DNA of 64,000 nucleotides, from positions 310,001 through 374,000 of the forward strand of contig NZ_VTWU01000003.1 of assembly GCF_008727865.1 (NCBI RefSeq), read 5' to 3'. The notes under the pieces are model-generated. The model did not search any database and was not told where the DNA came from. It saw only the letters and a program-made list of their open reading frames with translations. How positions within the stretch are numbered: the first letter of the stretch is position 1; every line of letters starts with the position of its first letter. Shown here in pieces: positions 1-7,632 of this stretch. The position numbers and the translations under genes are program-made. Source of the DNA: Hymenobacter busanensis. GTDB lineage: Bacteria > Bacteroidota > Bacteroidia > Cytophagales > Hymenobacteraceae.

Positions 1-1459
1 CGCCCAGCAGTTCGGGCGCCGCCAGGGTGCGCACAAAGCGGCCGTCCAGGTTCCGCAGCTCCGCCGATACCACTTGGGGCGCGGGCAGTTGCAGGGCCAC
101 GTTTAGGTAGCTGGTGGCGGGAGTAGGGTACACCTGAATCTGCTCGACCAACGGCTGGGCTTTGCGGCCGGCCAGCACGTTCACGTCAATCAGGGCCGTC
201 CACACGCTGGTTTGGGTGCCGTCCATTCGCGTCCACACCGGGCGCACCACGTTGTTGTGGGCCGTGATGTTGCTGTAGTCGCCGAAAAACTCGGTTTCGG
301 AGGGCGAGAAGGGCGACTGGCTGAGGCGGAAATTCTGGAACGTGAGGCCGCCGTCGGTGCTGCGGGCGCCGTACACGTCGGTGCGCACATCGGCGGGAGC
401 GGCGGTGTAGTTGCGGCGGTCGTAAAACACAAACCAGAGGTGGCCAGTGGCCTGGTCGACGGTCATCCAGGTAAAAAACTGCTGGCGGCCGGGCGGGTCG
501 TTGTTTACCCGAATGGGCGCGCTCCAGGTAGTGCCGCCGTCGGTGCTGCGGGCCAGCCACACGTCGGTGTCGGAGGGGCCGTTGCGCTGGTCGCTCCAGT
601 TCACGTAGATGGTGCCCCGGTGCGGGCCGCGGCTCACGTCGCAGGCCGTAATGGGCAGGCCGTTGGCGCGGTAGATGCCGGGCACGGCAAAGTCCCAGCC
701 GCCGGGCTGGGCCACAATCAGCCGCTCGCGCGGCAGCCAGGTGGCGCCCGCGTCCAGACTGCGGTTGAACACAATGCCTTGCGGCCCGGCCCAGGCGCAG
801 TACACCTCGTTGTTGGGGCCGGCGGCGGGCACGGCGCCTTCCACGGTGTTGTCTTCGTCCACGGCGTCGCCGCCCTGTTTGCTGATGCGCCGCGGCGCGG
901 TCCACGTGAGGCCTTGGTCGACCGATTTGGTGAACAGAATGCGGCTGCTGTCGCGGGCCGAAAGGCTGCCGTAGGTGTCAAACTCCGACCACGTGGCGTA
1001 GAGCGTGTTGGTGCGCCGGTCCACGTTCACCCATTCCTTGTCTTGCTGCTTAGGCGGATTCAGCCCGAAAAAGCTGCGGTAGGCAAAGGGCGCCCCGGCC
1101 GAAGCCGTACGCTGCACCAGTAGCCGGTCAATAAACGGGAATGGGCCGAAGACGCCGCTGGGGTTGGAGAGGTGAAAGTAGTAGAACGCCCCGGTGGTGT
1201 CCACGGCCACGCACGGGTCGCCGTACACGCTGTAGGGCGAGGTGAGGGTGCGCCACGTCCAGGTACGGCCACCATCGGTCGAGGAGTATTGGTTGTTGAG
1301 GTTGGCCCCGGCCACCAGCTCGTTGGTGTTCTTGGGGTTGATGCAGATGGCCGTTTCGTTGGGCCGGTTTTGGGTGCTCACCAGCACGTTCGGGTGCGGC
1401 GACTGAGCCAGCAACGACAACGGCAGAAGAAATAGGACGAGTAGAAAAAGTTGCTTCAT
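1..1459 (-). CDS. Exported BNR/Asp-box sialidase-like protein with T9SS tail (partial)
   Basis: The frame runs open from ATG at 1459 to the window edge, so the C-terminus is missing. It begins MKQLFLLVLFLLPLSLLAQS, a signal peptide. The body carries repeated Asp-box motifs (SSTDGGRTW, SVDQGLTW, SLDAGATW, STDGGTTW, STDGGLTF), the mark of BNR-repeat beta-propellers as in sialidases. After about residue 440 comes VEQIQVYPTPATSYLNV, the start of a T9SS type A sorting domain, so the protein is expected outside the cell or on its surface. Asp boxes also occur in non-sialidase propellers, and I did not identify the catalytic Arg triad, so enzymatic activity is not shown. It is the last gene seen on its strand at this edge. 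Confidence 0.85.
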   Translation of the reverse strand, partial: MKQLFLLVLFLLPLSLLAQSPHPNVLVSTQNRPNETAICINPKNTNELVAGANLNNQYSSTDGGRTWTWRTLTSPYSVYGDPCVAVDTTGAFYYFHLSNPSGVFGPFPFIDRLLVQRTASAGAPFAYRSFFGLNPPKQQDKEWVNVDRRTNTLYATWSEFDTYGSLSARDSSRILFTKSVDQGLTWTAPRRISKQGGDAVDEDNTVEGAVPAAGPNNEVYCAWAGPQGIVFNRSLDAGATWLPRERLIVAQPGGWDFAVPGIYRANGLPITACDVSRGPHRGTIYVNWSDQRNGPSDTDVWLARSTDGGTTWSAPIRVNNDPPGRQQFFTWMTVDQATGHLWFVFYDRRNYTAAPADVRTDVYGARSTDGGLTFQNFRLSQSPFSPSETEFFGDYSNITAHNNVVRPVWTRMDGTQTSVWTALIDVNVLAGRKAQPLVEQIQVYPTPATSYLNVALQLPAPQVVSAELRNLDGRFVRTLAAPELLG

Positions 1460-1481
1460 AGATGGAGCTGGTAGAGAAACG

Positions 1482-1580
1482 GCGGAGGCGCAGCCGCCGA
1501 ACCTGGCCGCCGCAGCACGAATTGGTTGTTACCCAATCGTTTTACGAGTGACAAGGTCCTGCGGCTGCGCCTCCTGATGA
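1482..1580. repeat. Degenerate copy of dispersed hairpin repeat
   Basis: The arms ggaggcgcagccgccgaacct (about 1482-1503) and aggtcctgcggctgcgcctcc (about 1554-1574) pair with a few mismatches. They match, in decayed form, the arms of the better preserved element at 32027-32132. It lies between the convergent-spaced ends of the BNR gene start and the HMG-CoA reductase stop. Confidence 0.55.
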
Positions 1581-1597
1581 GGGCGTAGGGAATTGCC

Positions 1598-3157
1598 CTA
1601 CCGGTTGCGGCCGTACTGCTCGTGGCTGCTCACCCAGTCGCTGCTGCTGATGGCGGAGGCCAGGCTCAACTCACCGGCCAGCACCACGCCGGCCACAATT
1701 TCGGCGAACTTGTTGACCGTACCGCGGCCTACGCAGTTCATCATGCGCAGGCACTCGTTTTGGGTAGCCAGGCCGGTACCGCCGCCGTGGGTAGCCACAA
1801 TCAGCGACGGAATGGTCATGCTCAGGTACAGGTCCTTCTCGGGCGTTACCTCCGAGTAGATGACGCCCGCCGACGACTCCGCTACGTTGGCCACGTCTTG
1901 CCCGGTGGCAATGAACACGGCCGTAATGCCGTTGGCCGAGTGCGCACCGTTGTTGTTGGCCCCGCTCAGAAACGCGCCCACGTTGCTCACCTGCCCGTGG
2001 TAGGCCAGCTGCTCGGGCGTCACGCGCATGCGCTGCTGCAGAATATCGCGCTTGATGACGGCCTCGGCCACCACGCGCTTGCCGCGGGTGCGCATCACGT
2101 TAATCTGCGAGGCCTTTTTGTCGGTGGCGAAGTTCGACTCCAGGTAGAAGTGCCGGATGGGCGCGCCGCGGTAGTTCTCCAGAATCCAGGAGCAGGCGGC
2201 GAAGGTGGCGCGGCCCACCATGTTCTGCCCGGCTGCGTCACCGGTGGAGAAGTTGAAGCGCAGGTAAGCAAACTTGTTGGCCAGGTAGGTATCGATGTAC
2301 TGCAGCTTGGCCACACGGGAGGTGCTTTCGGCTTCGGCCCGAATGGGCGTCATGGTTTCCTCCACCCACCGGCCAAAGTCGCGGGCGCCGCGGGCGTCGT
2401 CGAACACGAACACCGGGGCGCGCTGCATGGCGTCGCCGATGACGGTGCACTTCACGCCGCCGCAGAGGTTGAGCAGCTGCATGCCGCGGTTGTAGCTGGC
2501 CACCAAGGTGCCCTCGGTGGTTGCCATCGGAATGAGGAAGTCGCCCTGGGCATGCTCGCCGTTCACGCGTAGGGGGCCGGCCAGCCCAATGGGAATCTGG
2601 GCCACACCGGTAAAATGCTCGCAGTTGCCCTGCAGCATGTGCGGGTCGAAGGAGTACTTGTGCAGGTGCTCGAACTGCTGGCCCGAAAAATCGGCGGCGA
2701 AGCGCTGCCGGGCCTGAATGGCGGCTTCGGAGTAGTCGTCGCCGTCTTGGCGGGGAATGCGCACCCGCGAATCCTGCTGCACAATGGCGTCTTCCACCTC
2801 CACCGTCAGCTCGCCGAATGGGTCGGCCGAGAACTGCAGGCTTACCGGGTGCATGCCCTCGGGCAGGGCCTCGGTGTGCAGGCGCACCGTAATGCTGCGG
2901 CCTACTTCAAACTCCACCCCGCCGTCTTCGGTGCTCAGCTCGGTGGCGGGGCGCACGTCGCCGTCGCCCAGGTCGAGGGTAATGCTTTCGGGCCCCAGCG
3001 TGCGGCCGTCCACCTGCACGTGGTCGATGCGGGTGAGGCGCACCGTGTCGAGGCGGTTTTTCAGGGAAAAGGCAACGCCGCCGTTGTCGGGCAGGTTGTG
3101 CAGGCTGCCGCGGGTGTAGAGCAGCTTGAGCAGCATGGGGCTGGGCGTGAAAATCAT
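1598..3157 (-). CDS. Hydroxymethylglutaryl-CoA reductase, class I
   Basis: Reduces HMG-CoA to mevalonate, the committed step of the mevalonate route to isoprenoids. All four class I catalytic residues can be placed by motif: Glu215 in PMATTEGTLVAS, Lys347 in TDKKASQIN, Asp421 in TGQDVANV and His512 in SSHEQYGRNR at the C-terminus; the DAAGQNMV and GGGTGLATQ cofactor motifs are present. Residues 1-125 form an extra N-terminal domain, rich in beta-strand pattern, with no membrane anchor, unlike eukaryotic enzymes. ATG at 3157 gives 519 residues; ATG at 3136 (MLLKLLYTRG) is an equally good start. No other mevalonate gene is adjacent. Confidence 0.93.
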   Translation of the reverse strand: MIFTPSPMLLKLLYTRGSLHNLPDNGGVAFSLKNRLDTVRLTRIDHVQVDGRTLGPESITLDLGDGDVRPATELSTEDGGVEFEVGRSITVRLHTEALPEGMHPVSLQFSADPFGELTVEVEDAIVQQDSRVRIPRQDGDDYSEAAIQARQRFAADFSGQQFEHLHKYSFDPHMLQGNCEHFTGVAQIPIGLAGPLRVNGEHAQGDFLIPMATTEGTLVASYNRGMQLLNLCGGVKCTVIGDAMQRAPVFVFDDARGARDFGRWVEETMTPIRAEAESTSRVAKLQYIDTYLANKFAYLRFNFSTGDAAGQNMVGRATFAACSWILENYRGAPIRHFYLESNFATDKKASQINVMRTRGKRVVAEAVIKRDILQQRMRVTPEQLAYHGQVSNVGAFLSGANNNGAHSANGITAVFIATGQDVANVAESSAGVIYSEVTPEKDLYLSMTIPSLIVATHGGGTGLATQNECLRMMNCVGRGTVNKFAEIVAGVVLAGELSLASAISSSDWVSSHEQYGRNR

Positions 3158-3239
3158 GAGCAGGCGTGTGGTGGGATGAGGCGTTTAAGGTAAATATTTC
3201 CCGCGCTTCTCCTAGGTAAGGCTCTTTCGGTGCGGCGAG

Positions 3240-4028
3240 CTATTGCCGTGGCGCCGCCCCGTGGCTGGGCTTCCGCTTCGGTGGAGCTGCCGAGGCTTCT
3301 TCCCGAATGAACGTAATCGGCAGGGTATAGCTTACGGCCGCCGCTCGGTCGTTTTGTGTGCCCGGCTTCCAGGACGGCATCAGCCGCACCACGCGCAGCA
3401 CTTCGGCATCAAGCACCGGCTCCAGGCCTTTCATCACCTTGGCGTCGGTTACCCGCCCCGATGCTTGCACCGTGAAATCGACGAAGACCTTGCCTTGCAA
3501 AGTAGCGGCATCGGGATACCGCAGGTTGGTTTTCAGGAAATGAACCAAGGCGGCCTGCCCGCCTTGAAACTCAGGCATTGGCTCCAATATCATCCCAACA
3601 TACACGGTTTGAGGAAAGGTAGCCGCTGCTGGATTACGTACTGGGTACTGCCCAGGTAACACGTAGAGTGGAACGGCTTTGTTGGGTTGAGCGAAGGGCG
3701 GGCGCGAACAAGAAACCTGCGCCCACGCTTGCTGCGCACTCAGCCCCTGCACCATTACCAGCACCAGCGCCGCCAGAAACCACCGCAGCCGCAGCCGCAA
3801 CGGCCGGCTCTCCGGTGCCAATTGCCCGGCCCTAAAACGCCCGCACAGCCGGCCATCGGGTGCGGCAGCGCGGGCCTGCTCTAAATCGGCGGCGGTGCTG
3901 TGCGTGAAATCGACCACCTGCCGATTGCAGCTGGCGCAGTGCCGACCCTGCGCGGAGGGTGTCATCTGCTGCCAGTCTTCGTGGCAGGCGTGCAGGTGCA
4001 CATTGCGAATGGGCAGGGCGTGAAGCAT
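3240..4028 (-). CDS. TonB C-terminal domain protein with N-terminal Cys motif
   Basis: The protein has 262 residues. The N-terminal 60 residues contain CHEDW and HCASCNRQVVDFT, a Cys-bearing motif seen at the head of many Bacteroidota TonB-type and carboxypeptidase-like proteins. A single membrane helix follows near residues 82-102 (RWFLAALVLVMVQGLSA), then a periplasmic part ending in a TonB C-terminal domain (residues about 155-245, with FLKTNLRYPDAA, GKVFVDFTV, LPITF). It probably passes proton-motive energy to an outer-membrane receptor, but no ExbB/ExbD or receptor gene is beside it. The trailing 15 residues are basic and likely disordered. Confidence 0.85.
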   Translation of the reverse strand: MLHALPIRNVHLHACHEDWQQMTPSAQGRHCASCNRQVVDFTHSTAADLEQARAAAPDGRLCGRFRAGQLAPESRPLRLRLRWFLAALVLVMVQGLSAQQAWAQVSCSRPPFAQPNKAVPLYVLPGQYPVRNPAAATFPQTVYVGMILEPMPEFQGGQAALVHFLKTNLRYPDAATLQGKVFVDFTVQASGRVTDAKVMKGLEPVLDAEVLRVVRLMPSWKPGTQNDRAAAVSYTLPITFIREEASAAPPKRKPSHGAAPRQ

Positions 4029-4115
4029 AAACAGACGCGGACAGACAACAAGGGAAACGCAGAACCCCGAGCAACCGATATGCAGCGCAGCAAGCCAGTG
4101 CCGGAAGCTACGTAG

Positions 4116-4892
4116 CTACTCGAAATATTCCCGGCCGGCTTCGTCGATGTAGCCCGGCAGGCCGTCGGGCGTGAGCACACGGGCTACGCCGGCCACAAAA
4201 GGCTCGGCTGCTTTGTACTTGAGGGGCGTGAGCAGAGTTCCGGCGGGCGAGAGGTAACCGAAGCGGCCGCGCTGCTCCACCACGGGCAAGGCAAAGCCGT
4301 TGGCCTCGGTGGCCCGAATGGCGTCGTATTCAAGCGGCAAGGTCAGGCGGCCCTCGGCGTTGAGCACGCCCCATCTCGGGCCCTGGCGCACCAGCAGCAG
4401 GCCGTCGTGATACAGGTCGTGCAGCTCGTCGAACTGGGCGGGCACCACGGCGTTGCTGCCCACCGAGAAGCGGAAGCCCACCTTGCCGCCCTGCCGCACC
4501 GGGTCGCCCTGGGCCAGGAAATCTTCCTCGGGCGGGGCGGGTGTGGGCCCGGTCAGGCGCAGCCCGTTGCGGTCGATATCGAAGGTTTCGCCCGCGAGCT
4601 GCACCGTGGCCCGGCCCCGGGCAAAGGTGCCGGCGCGCTCGTACTGCACCGGCGTGAGCGGGTGGCCGCCGCCGTCGATGTAGCCATAAAGCGGGCCCTG
4701 GCGCACCCAGGCCACGCCCTCGGCAAAAGGACCGGCTTCGTCGTAGCGCAGCGGCAGCACCAGCTGGCCGGGTGCGGTGGCATAGCCCCAAAGCGCGCCC
4801 TTGCGGTAGGGCACCAGCCGGGCGGCCGTGGCCTGGGCACGCAGGCCGGCAGGCCAGGCCATCAGCAGGAGCACAACCAGCAGCTTGTTCAT
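4116..4892 (-). CDS. Exported WG-repeat protein
   Basis: The start at 4892 gives MNKLLVVLLLMAWPAGLRAQ, a signal peptide; the longer open frame upstream of it has no leader-like sequence and was not used. The mature 240 residues are about five WG/KWG-like repeats of about 45 residues (ALWGYATAPGQLVLPLRYDE, PLYGYIDGGGHPLTPVQYE, RWGVLNAEGRLTLPLEYD, RFGYLSPAGTLLTPLKY, GLPGYIDEAGREYF). Such repeats make extended binding scaffolds; no enzyme activity is implied. It follows the TonB-domain gene's upstream region by 87 bases on the same strand, and could be co-transcribed with it. Confidence 0.85.
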   Translation of the reverse strand: MNKLLVVLLLMAWPAGLRAQATAARLVPYRKGALWGYATAPGQLVLPLRYDEAGPFAEGVAWVRQGPLYGYIDGGGHPLTPVQYERAGTFARGRATVQLAGETFDIDRNGLRLTGPTPAPPEEDFLAQGDPVRQGGKVGFRFSVGSNAVVPAQFDELHDLYHDGLLLVRQGPRWGVLNAEGRLTLPLEYDAIRATEANGFALPVVEQRGRFGYLSPAGTLLTPLKYKAAEPFVAGVARVLTPDGLPGYIDEAGREYFE

Positions 4893-5093
4893 GGGGCGAG
4901 GGGGCAGCGGTTTTCGGCAGCTTGGCGAAAATACGCACTCGGGCGCATTCCCGCGCCGGGGCCGGGGCTTCACTCCGCCTTCATTCGGCGGCCACAACCT
5001 TTCACCTTGTCGAGCGAACAACGACGACATCGGTGGTATATTCGCTGGCCGCTCCACTCGGTTTCTTTCCGATCAGTTATCAGCTATTTCGCC

Positions 5094-5912
5094 ATGCGAC
5101 TCTCCGCTGATTACCCCCGCTTCGCCCTCACGACGGGCCAGCTCTCCGCTGAGCAGCGCGCCTTTTTTCAACGCTACGGCTTTCTGCATTTTCGGCGCTT
5201 CATCGAGCCCGATACCGTGCGCGCCCTCTTGCGGGCCACCGAAGACGTGCAGCGCCGCTGGCTGGCCGACGGCGTGACGAAGGTAAACGGGGTGCCCATT
5301 AAATACGGCCACGACGTGGACGGGGCGCCCATTGTGCAGCGCTTTGCCTTTGCCTCGCAGCACAGCCCGGTGCTGCACCAGTTTCTGCAAGACCCGCGCT
5401 TCGCGGCCCTCTTTGAGCTGCTGGAAGCGTCCGGCGGCCGCATCGGCGAAAACGAGAAAGACGGCCTCGTGGTGAACCACTACGTGAACGTACCCGGCTC
5501 GGCCTTTTCGCAGATGGGCTGGCACACCGACTCGCTGCGCGACGTGTTTTACGGCCGGCGCATCGGGCCCATGCTCAACGTGGGCGTGCACCTCGACGCG
5601 ACACCCGCCACCAACGGCGGCCTGCGCGTGCTGCCTGGCACCCACCACCAGGGCCTGGGCGAGATGCTCTTCCGCAAGCGCTACTTCCGCGACAACGACG
5701 CCGACCCCAACGAGGTAGCCATCGAAACCGACGCCGGCGACCTGACCGTGCACGACGGCCGCATGTGGCACCGCGTGGCCCGCTCGCCGCTCGTGGGCGA
5801 GGTCTCGCGCCGCCGCGTGATGTACGTGCCCATTGTGGCGGGCAAGTACCAACCCAAAGACGCCCACAGCCCTACGCCTTTCTACCTGCGGTTTCTGCAC
5901 TTGGTCAGATGA
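5094..5912 (+). CDS. Phytanoyl-CoA dioxygenase family protein
   Basis: A 272-residue Fe(II)/2-oxoglutarate-dependent oxygenase of the PhyH family. The iron ligands fit H144 and D146 in MGWHTDSL and H226 in GRMWHRVAR; the Arg cluster at 239-241 (SRRRVMY) supplies the likely 2-oxoglutarate-binding residue. There is no signal peptide, so it is cytosolic. The ATG at 5094 was chosen because the family fold starts there; the frame is open further upstream but that part lies over the start of the opposite-strand WG gene. The substrate cannot be told from sequence. Confidence 0.88.
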   Translation: MRLSADYPRFALTTGQLSAEQRAFFQRYGFLHFRRFIEPDTVRALLRATEDVQRRWLADGVTKVNGVPIKYGHDVDGAPIVQRFAFASQHSPVLHQFLQDPRFAALFELLEASGGRIGENEKDGLVVNHYVNVPGSAFSQMGWHTDSLRDVFYGRRIGPMLNVGVHLDATPATNGGLRVLPGTHHQGLGEMLFRKRYFRDNDADPNEVAIETDAGDLTVHDGRMWHRVARSPLVGEVSRRRVMYVPIVAGKYQPKDAHSPTPFYLRFLHLVR

Positions 5913-5945
5913 GTTATCAGTTGCCAGGTACGGGTTGCCGGGATT

Positions 5946-6032
5946 GTCATCCTGAGCGTGCGCGAAGGACCTTTTCACCGCTGAACGAATCGTGCTGGCG
6001 TTGCAAGGTCCTTCGCGCACGCTCAGGATGAC
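5946..6032. repeat. Dispersed hairpin repeat, perfect 28-bp arms
   Basis: Left arm 5946-5973 begins gtcatcctgagcgtgcgcga; right arm 6005-6032 is its exact reverse complement, with a 31-base loop. The loop shares the segment cgttcagcggtgaa (on the minus strand) with the copy at 32027-32132, showing common descent rather than chance palindromes. It sits between two plus-strand genes and could act as a terminator or mobile REP/MITE-like unit. Confidence 0.8.
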
Positions 6033-6075
6033 GTATCATATACTCACAACTCACAAATTGGCAACTGATAACAAA

Positions 6076-6885
6076 ATGCCCTTTGCTCTCATTACCGGTG
6101 CCTCGCGCGGCATCGGCCGCGCCCTGGCGCTGGAATTTGCCCGCCGCGGCTACGGCCTGCTGTTGGTGGCTCGCTCGGCCGATACCCTGGCCGCGTTGGC
6201 TGCCGAGGCACAGGCGCAGCACGGCGTGTCTGCCGCCTTCCTGGCCCTCGATCTGACGGCACCCGACGCCGCCACCCGCGTAGCCACCTGGGCCGACACC
6301 ACGGCGGCCGGTGAGCTGAGCGTGCTGGTAAACAACGCCGGTTACGGCCTGTGGGGCCGGTTTGCCGAGCTGCCTTTAGCTGAGCAACAAAACATGCTGC
6401 AGCTAAACATGCTGCTACCCGTGAACCTGACGCACGCCCTGCTTCCCCTGCTGCGCCGCCAGCCCCAGGCCTATATTCTAAACGTGGCCAGCACGGCGGC
6501 CTACCAGGCTGTGCCCACGTTGGCCCTCTACGCCGCCAGCAAGGCGTTTCTGCTCACCTTCACCCGGGGCTTGCGCTACGAGCTGCACGAGTCGGCGGTG
6601 TCGGTGAGTTGCTTGAGTCCCGGCGCCACTGCCACCGCCTTTGCCGACCGTGCCGGTATGAACGCGGCCATGCAGGAAACCTCGGCCCGCTTCGCCATGT
6701 CGGCCGAGGAAGTGGCCCAGGCCGGCGTGGTGGGTTTGCTCAGCGGCGAGGCCGAAATTATTCCCGGCGCACTCAACAAGCTGTCGGCCAAGCTCACCGG
6801 CGTAATGCCCAAGCGCCTGACCGAAAAAATTGCCGCCGGGCTCTACGAGAAGCATTTGAAGCAAGAAACCCCTAACGGCGAGTAG
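6076..6885 (+). CDS. SDR family oxidoreductase
   Basis: A 269-residue classical short-chain dehydrogenase. It shows the NAD(P)-binding TGASRGIG at residues 7-14, LVNNAGYG in the middle, the active-site Ser of NVASTAAY and the YAASK catalytic pair. The start at 6076 (MPFALITGASRG) gives the usual few residues before the Rossmann motif. The basic residues after the first strand (VARSAD) suggest NADPH preference by family rule. Its substrate is unknown. The gene's last 14 bases overlap the end of the convergent PAP2-like gene. Confidence 0.9.
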   Translation: MPFALITGASRGIGRALALEFARRGYGLLLVARSADTLAALAAEAQAQHGVSAAFLALDLTAPDAATRVATWADTTAAGELSVLVNNAGYGLWGRFAELPLAEQQNMLQLNMLLPVNLTHALLPLLRRQPQAYILNVASTAAYQAVPTLALYAASKAFLLTFTRGLRYELHESAVSVSCLSPGATATAFADRAGMNAAMQETSARFAMSAEEVAQAGVVGLLSGEAEIIPGALNKLSAKLTGVMPKRLTEKIAAGLYEKHLKQETPNGE

Positions 6886-7513
6886 CCAGCAGGAGTCGGC
6901 CTGCGGCCCACCACGCCAGCAGCGTAGCCGGCACGGCGGCCAGTACGTCCCAGGTGTAATGCGCGTGCTGCACCAGCAGCAGCCCGGCCACGGCTGCCGC
7001 GGCAATGGCCAATACCACGCGCCGCCAGCCGGGGCCAACTGCTACGGCCAGGAGCAGGAGCGTAGCGGTGTGGGCCGAGAAAAACAAGTCTTTGGTAATG
7101 GGTGTTGGGGCGGCGTAGAAGAACGTGTCGACCACCGGGTCGTGGAGCAGCATCAGCGCAGCGGGTGGCTCCCAGGGCACCAGCGCCAGGCTGAGCAGCC
7201 GCAGCAGGTGCAGCAGCAGAAACGCCAGCAGCGCACGTAGCAACGACTGGGGCCGGGGTAGCAGCGTAGTCAGGCCCAGCAGAATGCCGCCGTATATCAC
7301 CGCAAACGTGGCTCCTGATGCGTCGTGCGCGGGCAGTATGTCCAGCAAAGGGTCGGGCGGGAGGAAACCGGGGCGCGCTTCTACCCAGGCAAAGAAGCGC
7401 GGCAATGCCAGCGCCACCCCTGCCAGCAACGCCAGCACAATCAGCAGCCGACGGCGGAAAGACGGCTGGGCCCAGGCGTGAGGCCAGGTAGAAAAAGAGG
7501 GACTGGTGGGCAT
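6872..7513 (-). CDS. PAP2-like membrane protein (sphingomyelin-synthase-like C-terminal motif)
   Basis: A 213-residue polytopic protein with about six hydrophobic segments. Near the C-terminus are DLFFSAHTATLLLL and HAHYTWDVLAA, which match the two His-containing motifs of the PAP2_C group (lipid phosphate phosphatase / sphingomyelin synthase-like) and give a possible His-His-Asp catalytic set facing the periplasm. A lipid-phosphate or phosphocholine/ethanolamine transfer role is inferred only. It overlaps the SDR gene tail to tail by 14 bases. Confidence 0.75.
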   Translation of the reverse strand: MPTSPSFSTWPHAWAQPSFRRRLLIVLALLAGVALALPRFFAWVEARPGFLPPDPLLDILPAHDASGATFAVIYGGILLGLTTLLPRPQSLLRALLAFLLLHLLRLLSLALVPWEPPAALMLLHDPVVDTFFYAAPTPITKDLFFSAHTATLLLLAVAVGPGWRRVVLAIAAAAVAGLLLVQHAHYTWDVLAAVPATLLAWWAAGRLLLATRR

Positions 7514-7594
7514 ACGGCAGCAAAATAACGCGGCTCAACCAAGCAGCCTTCCCAGAATCGGCCGCCGCGGCACCAACAAAGGCGGGCGGCGGTG

Positions 7595-7601
7595 TACTTT
7601 G
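7595..7601 (+). promoter_or_regulatory. Possible -7 element (TAnTTTG variant) of the amidohydrolase gene
   Basis: tactttg at 7595-7601 lies 31 bases before the ATG at 7633 and resembles the Bacteroidota -7 box TAnnTTTG but with one spacer base fewer. No clear -33 TTTG precedes it. Confidence 0.3.
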
Positions 7602-7632
7602 CCGCTTCCGATACCCTTTCGCTTTGCTGCCA

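Noticed and set aside
5946-6032. CRISPR repeat or tRNA-like structure
   Set aside because: Only one hairpin unit is present, with no regular spacers and no cloverleaf; it belongs to the dispersed repeat family.
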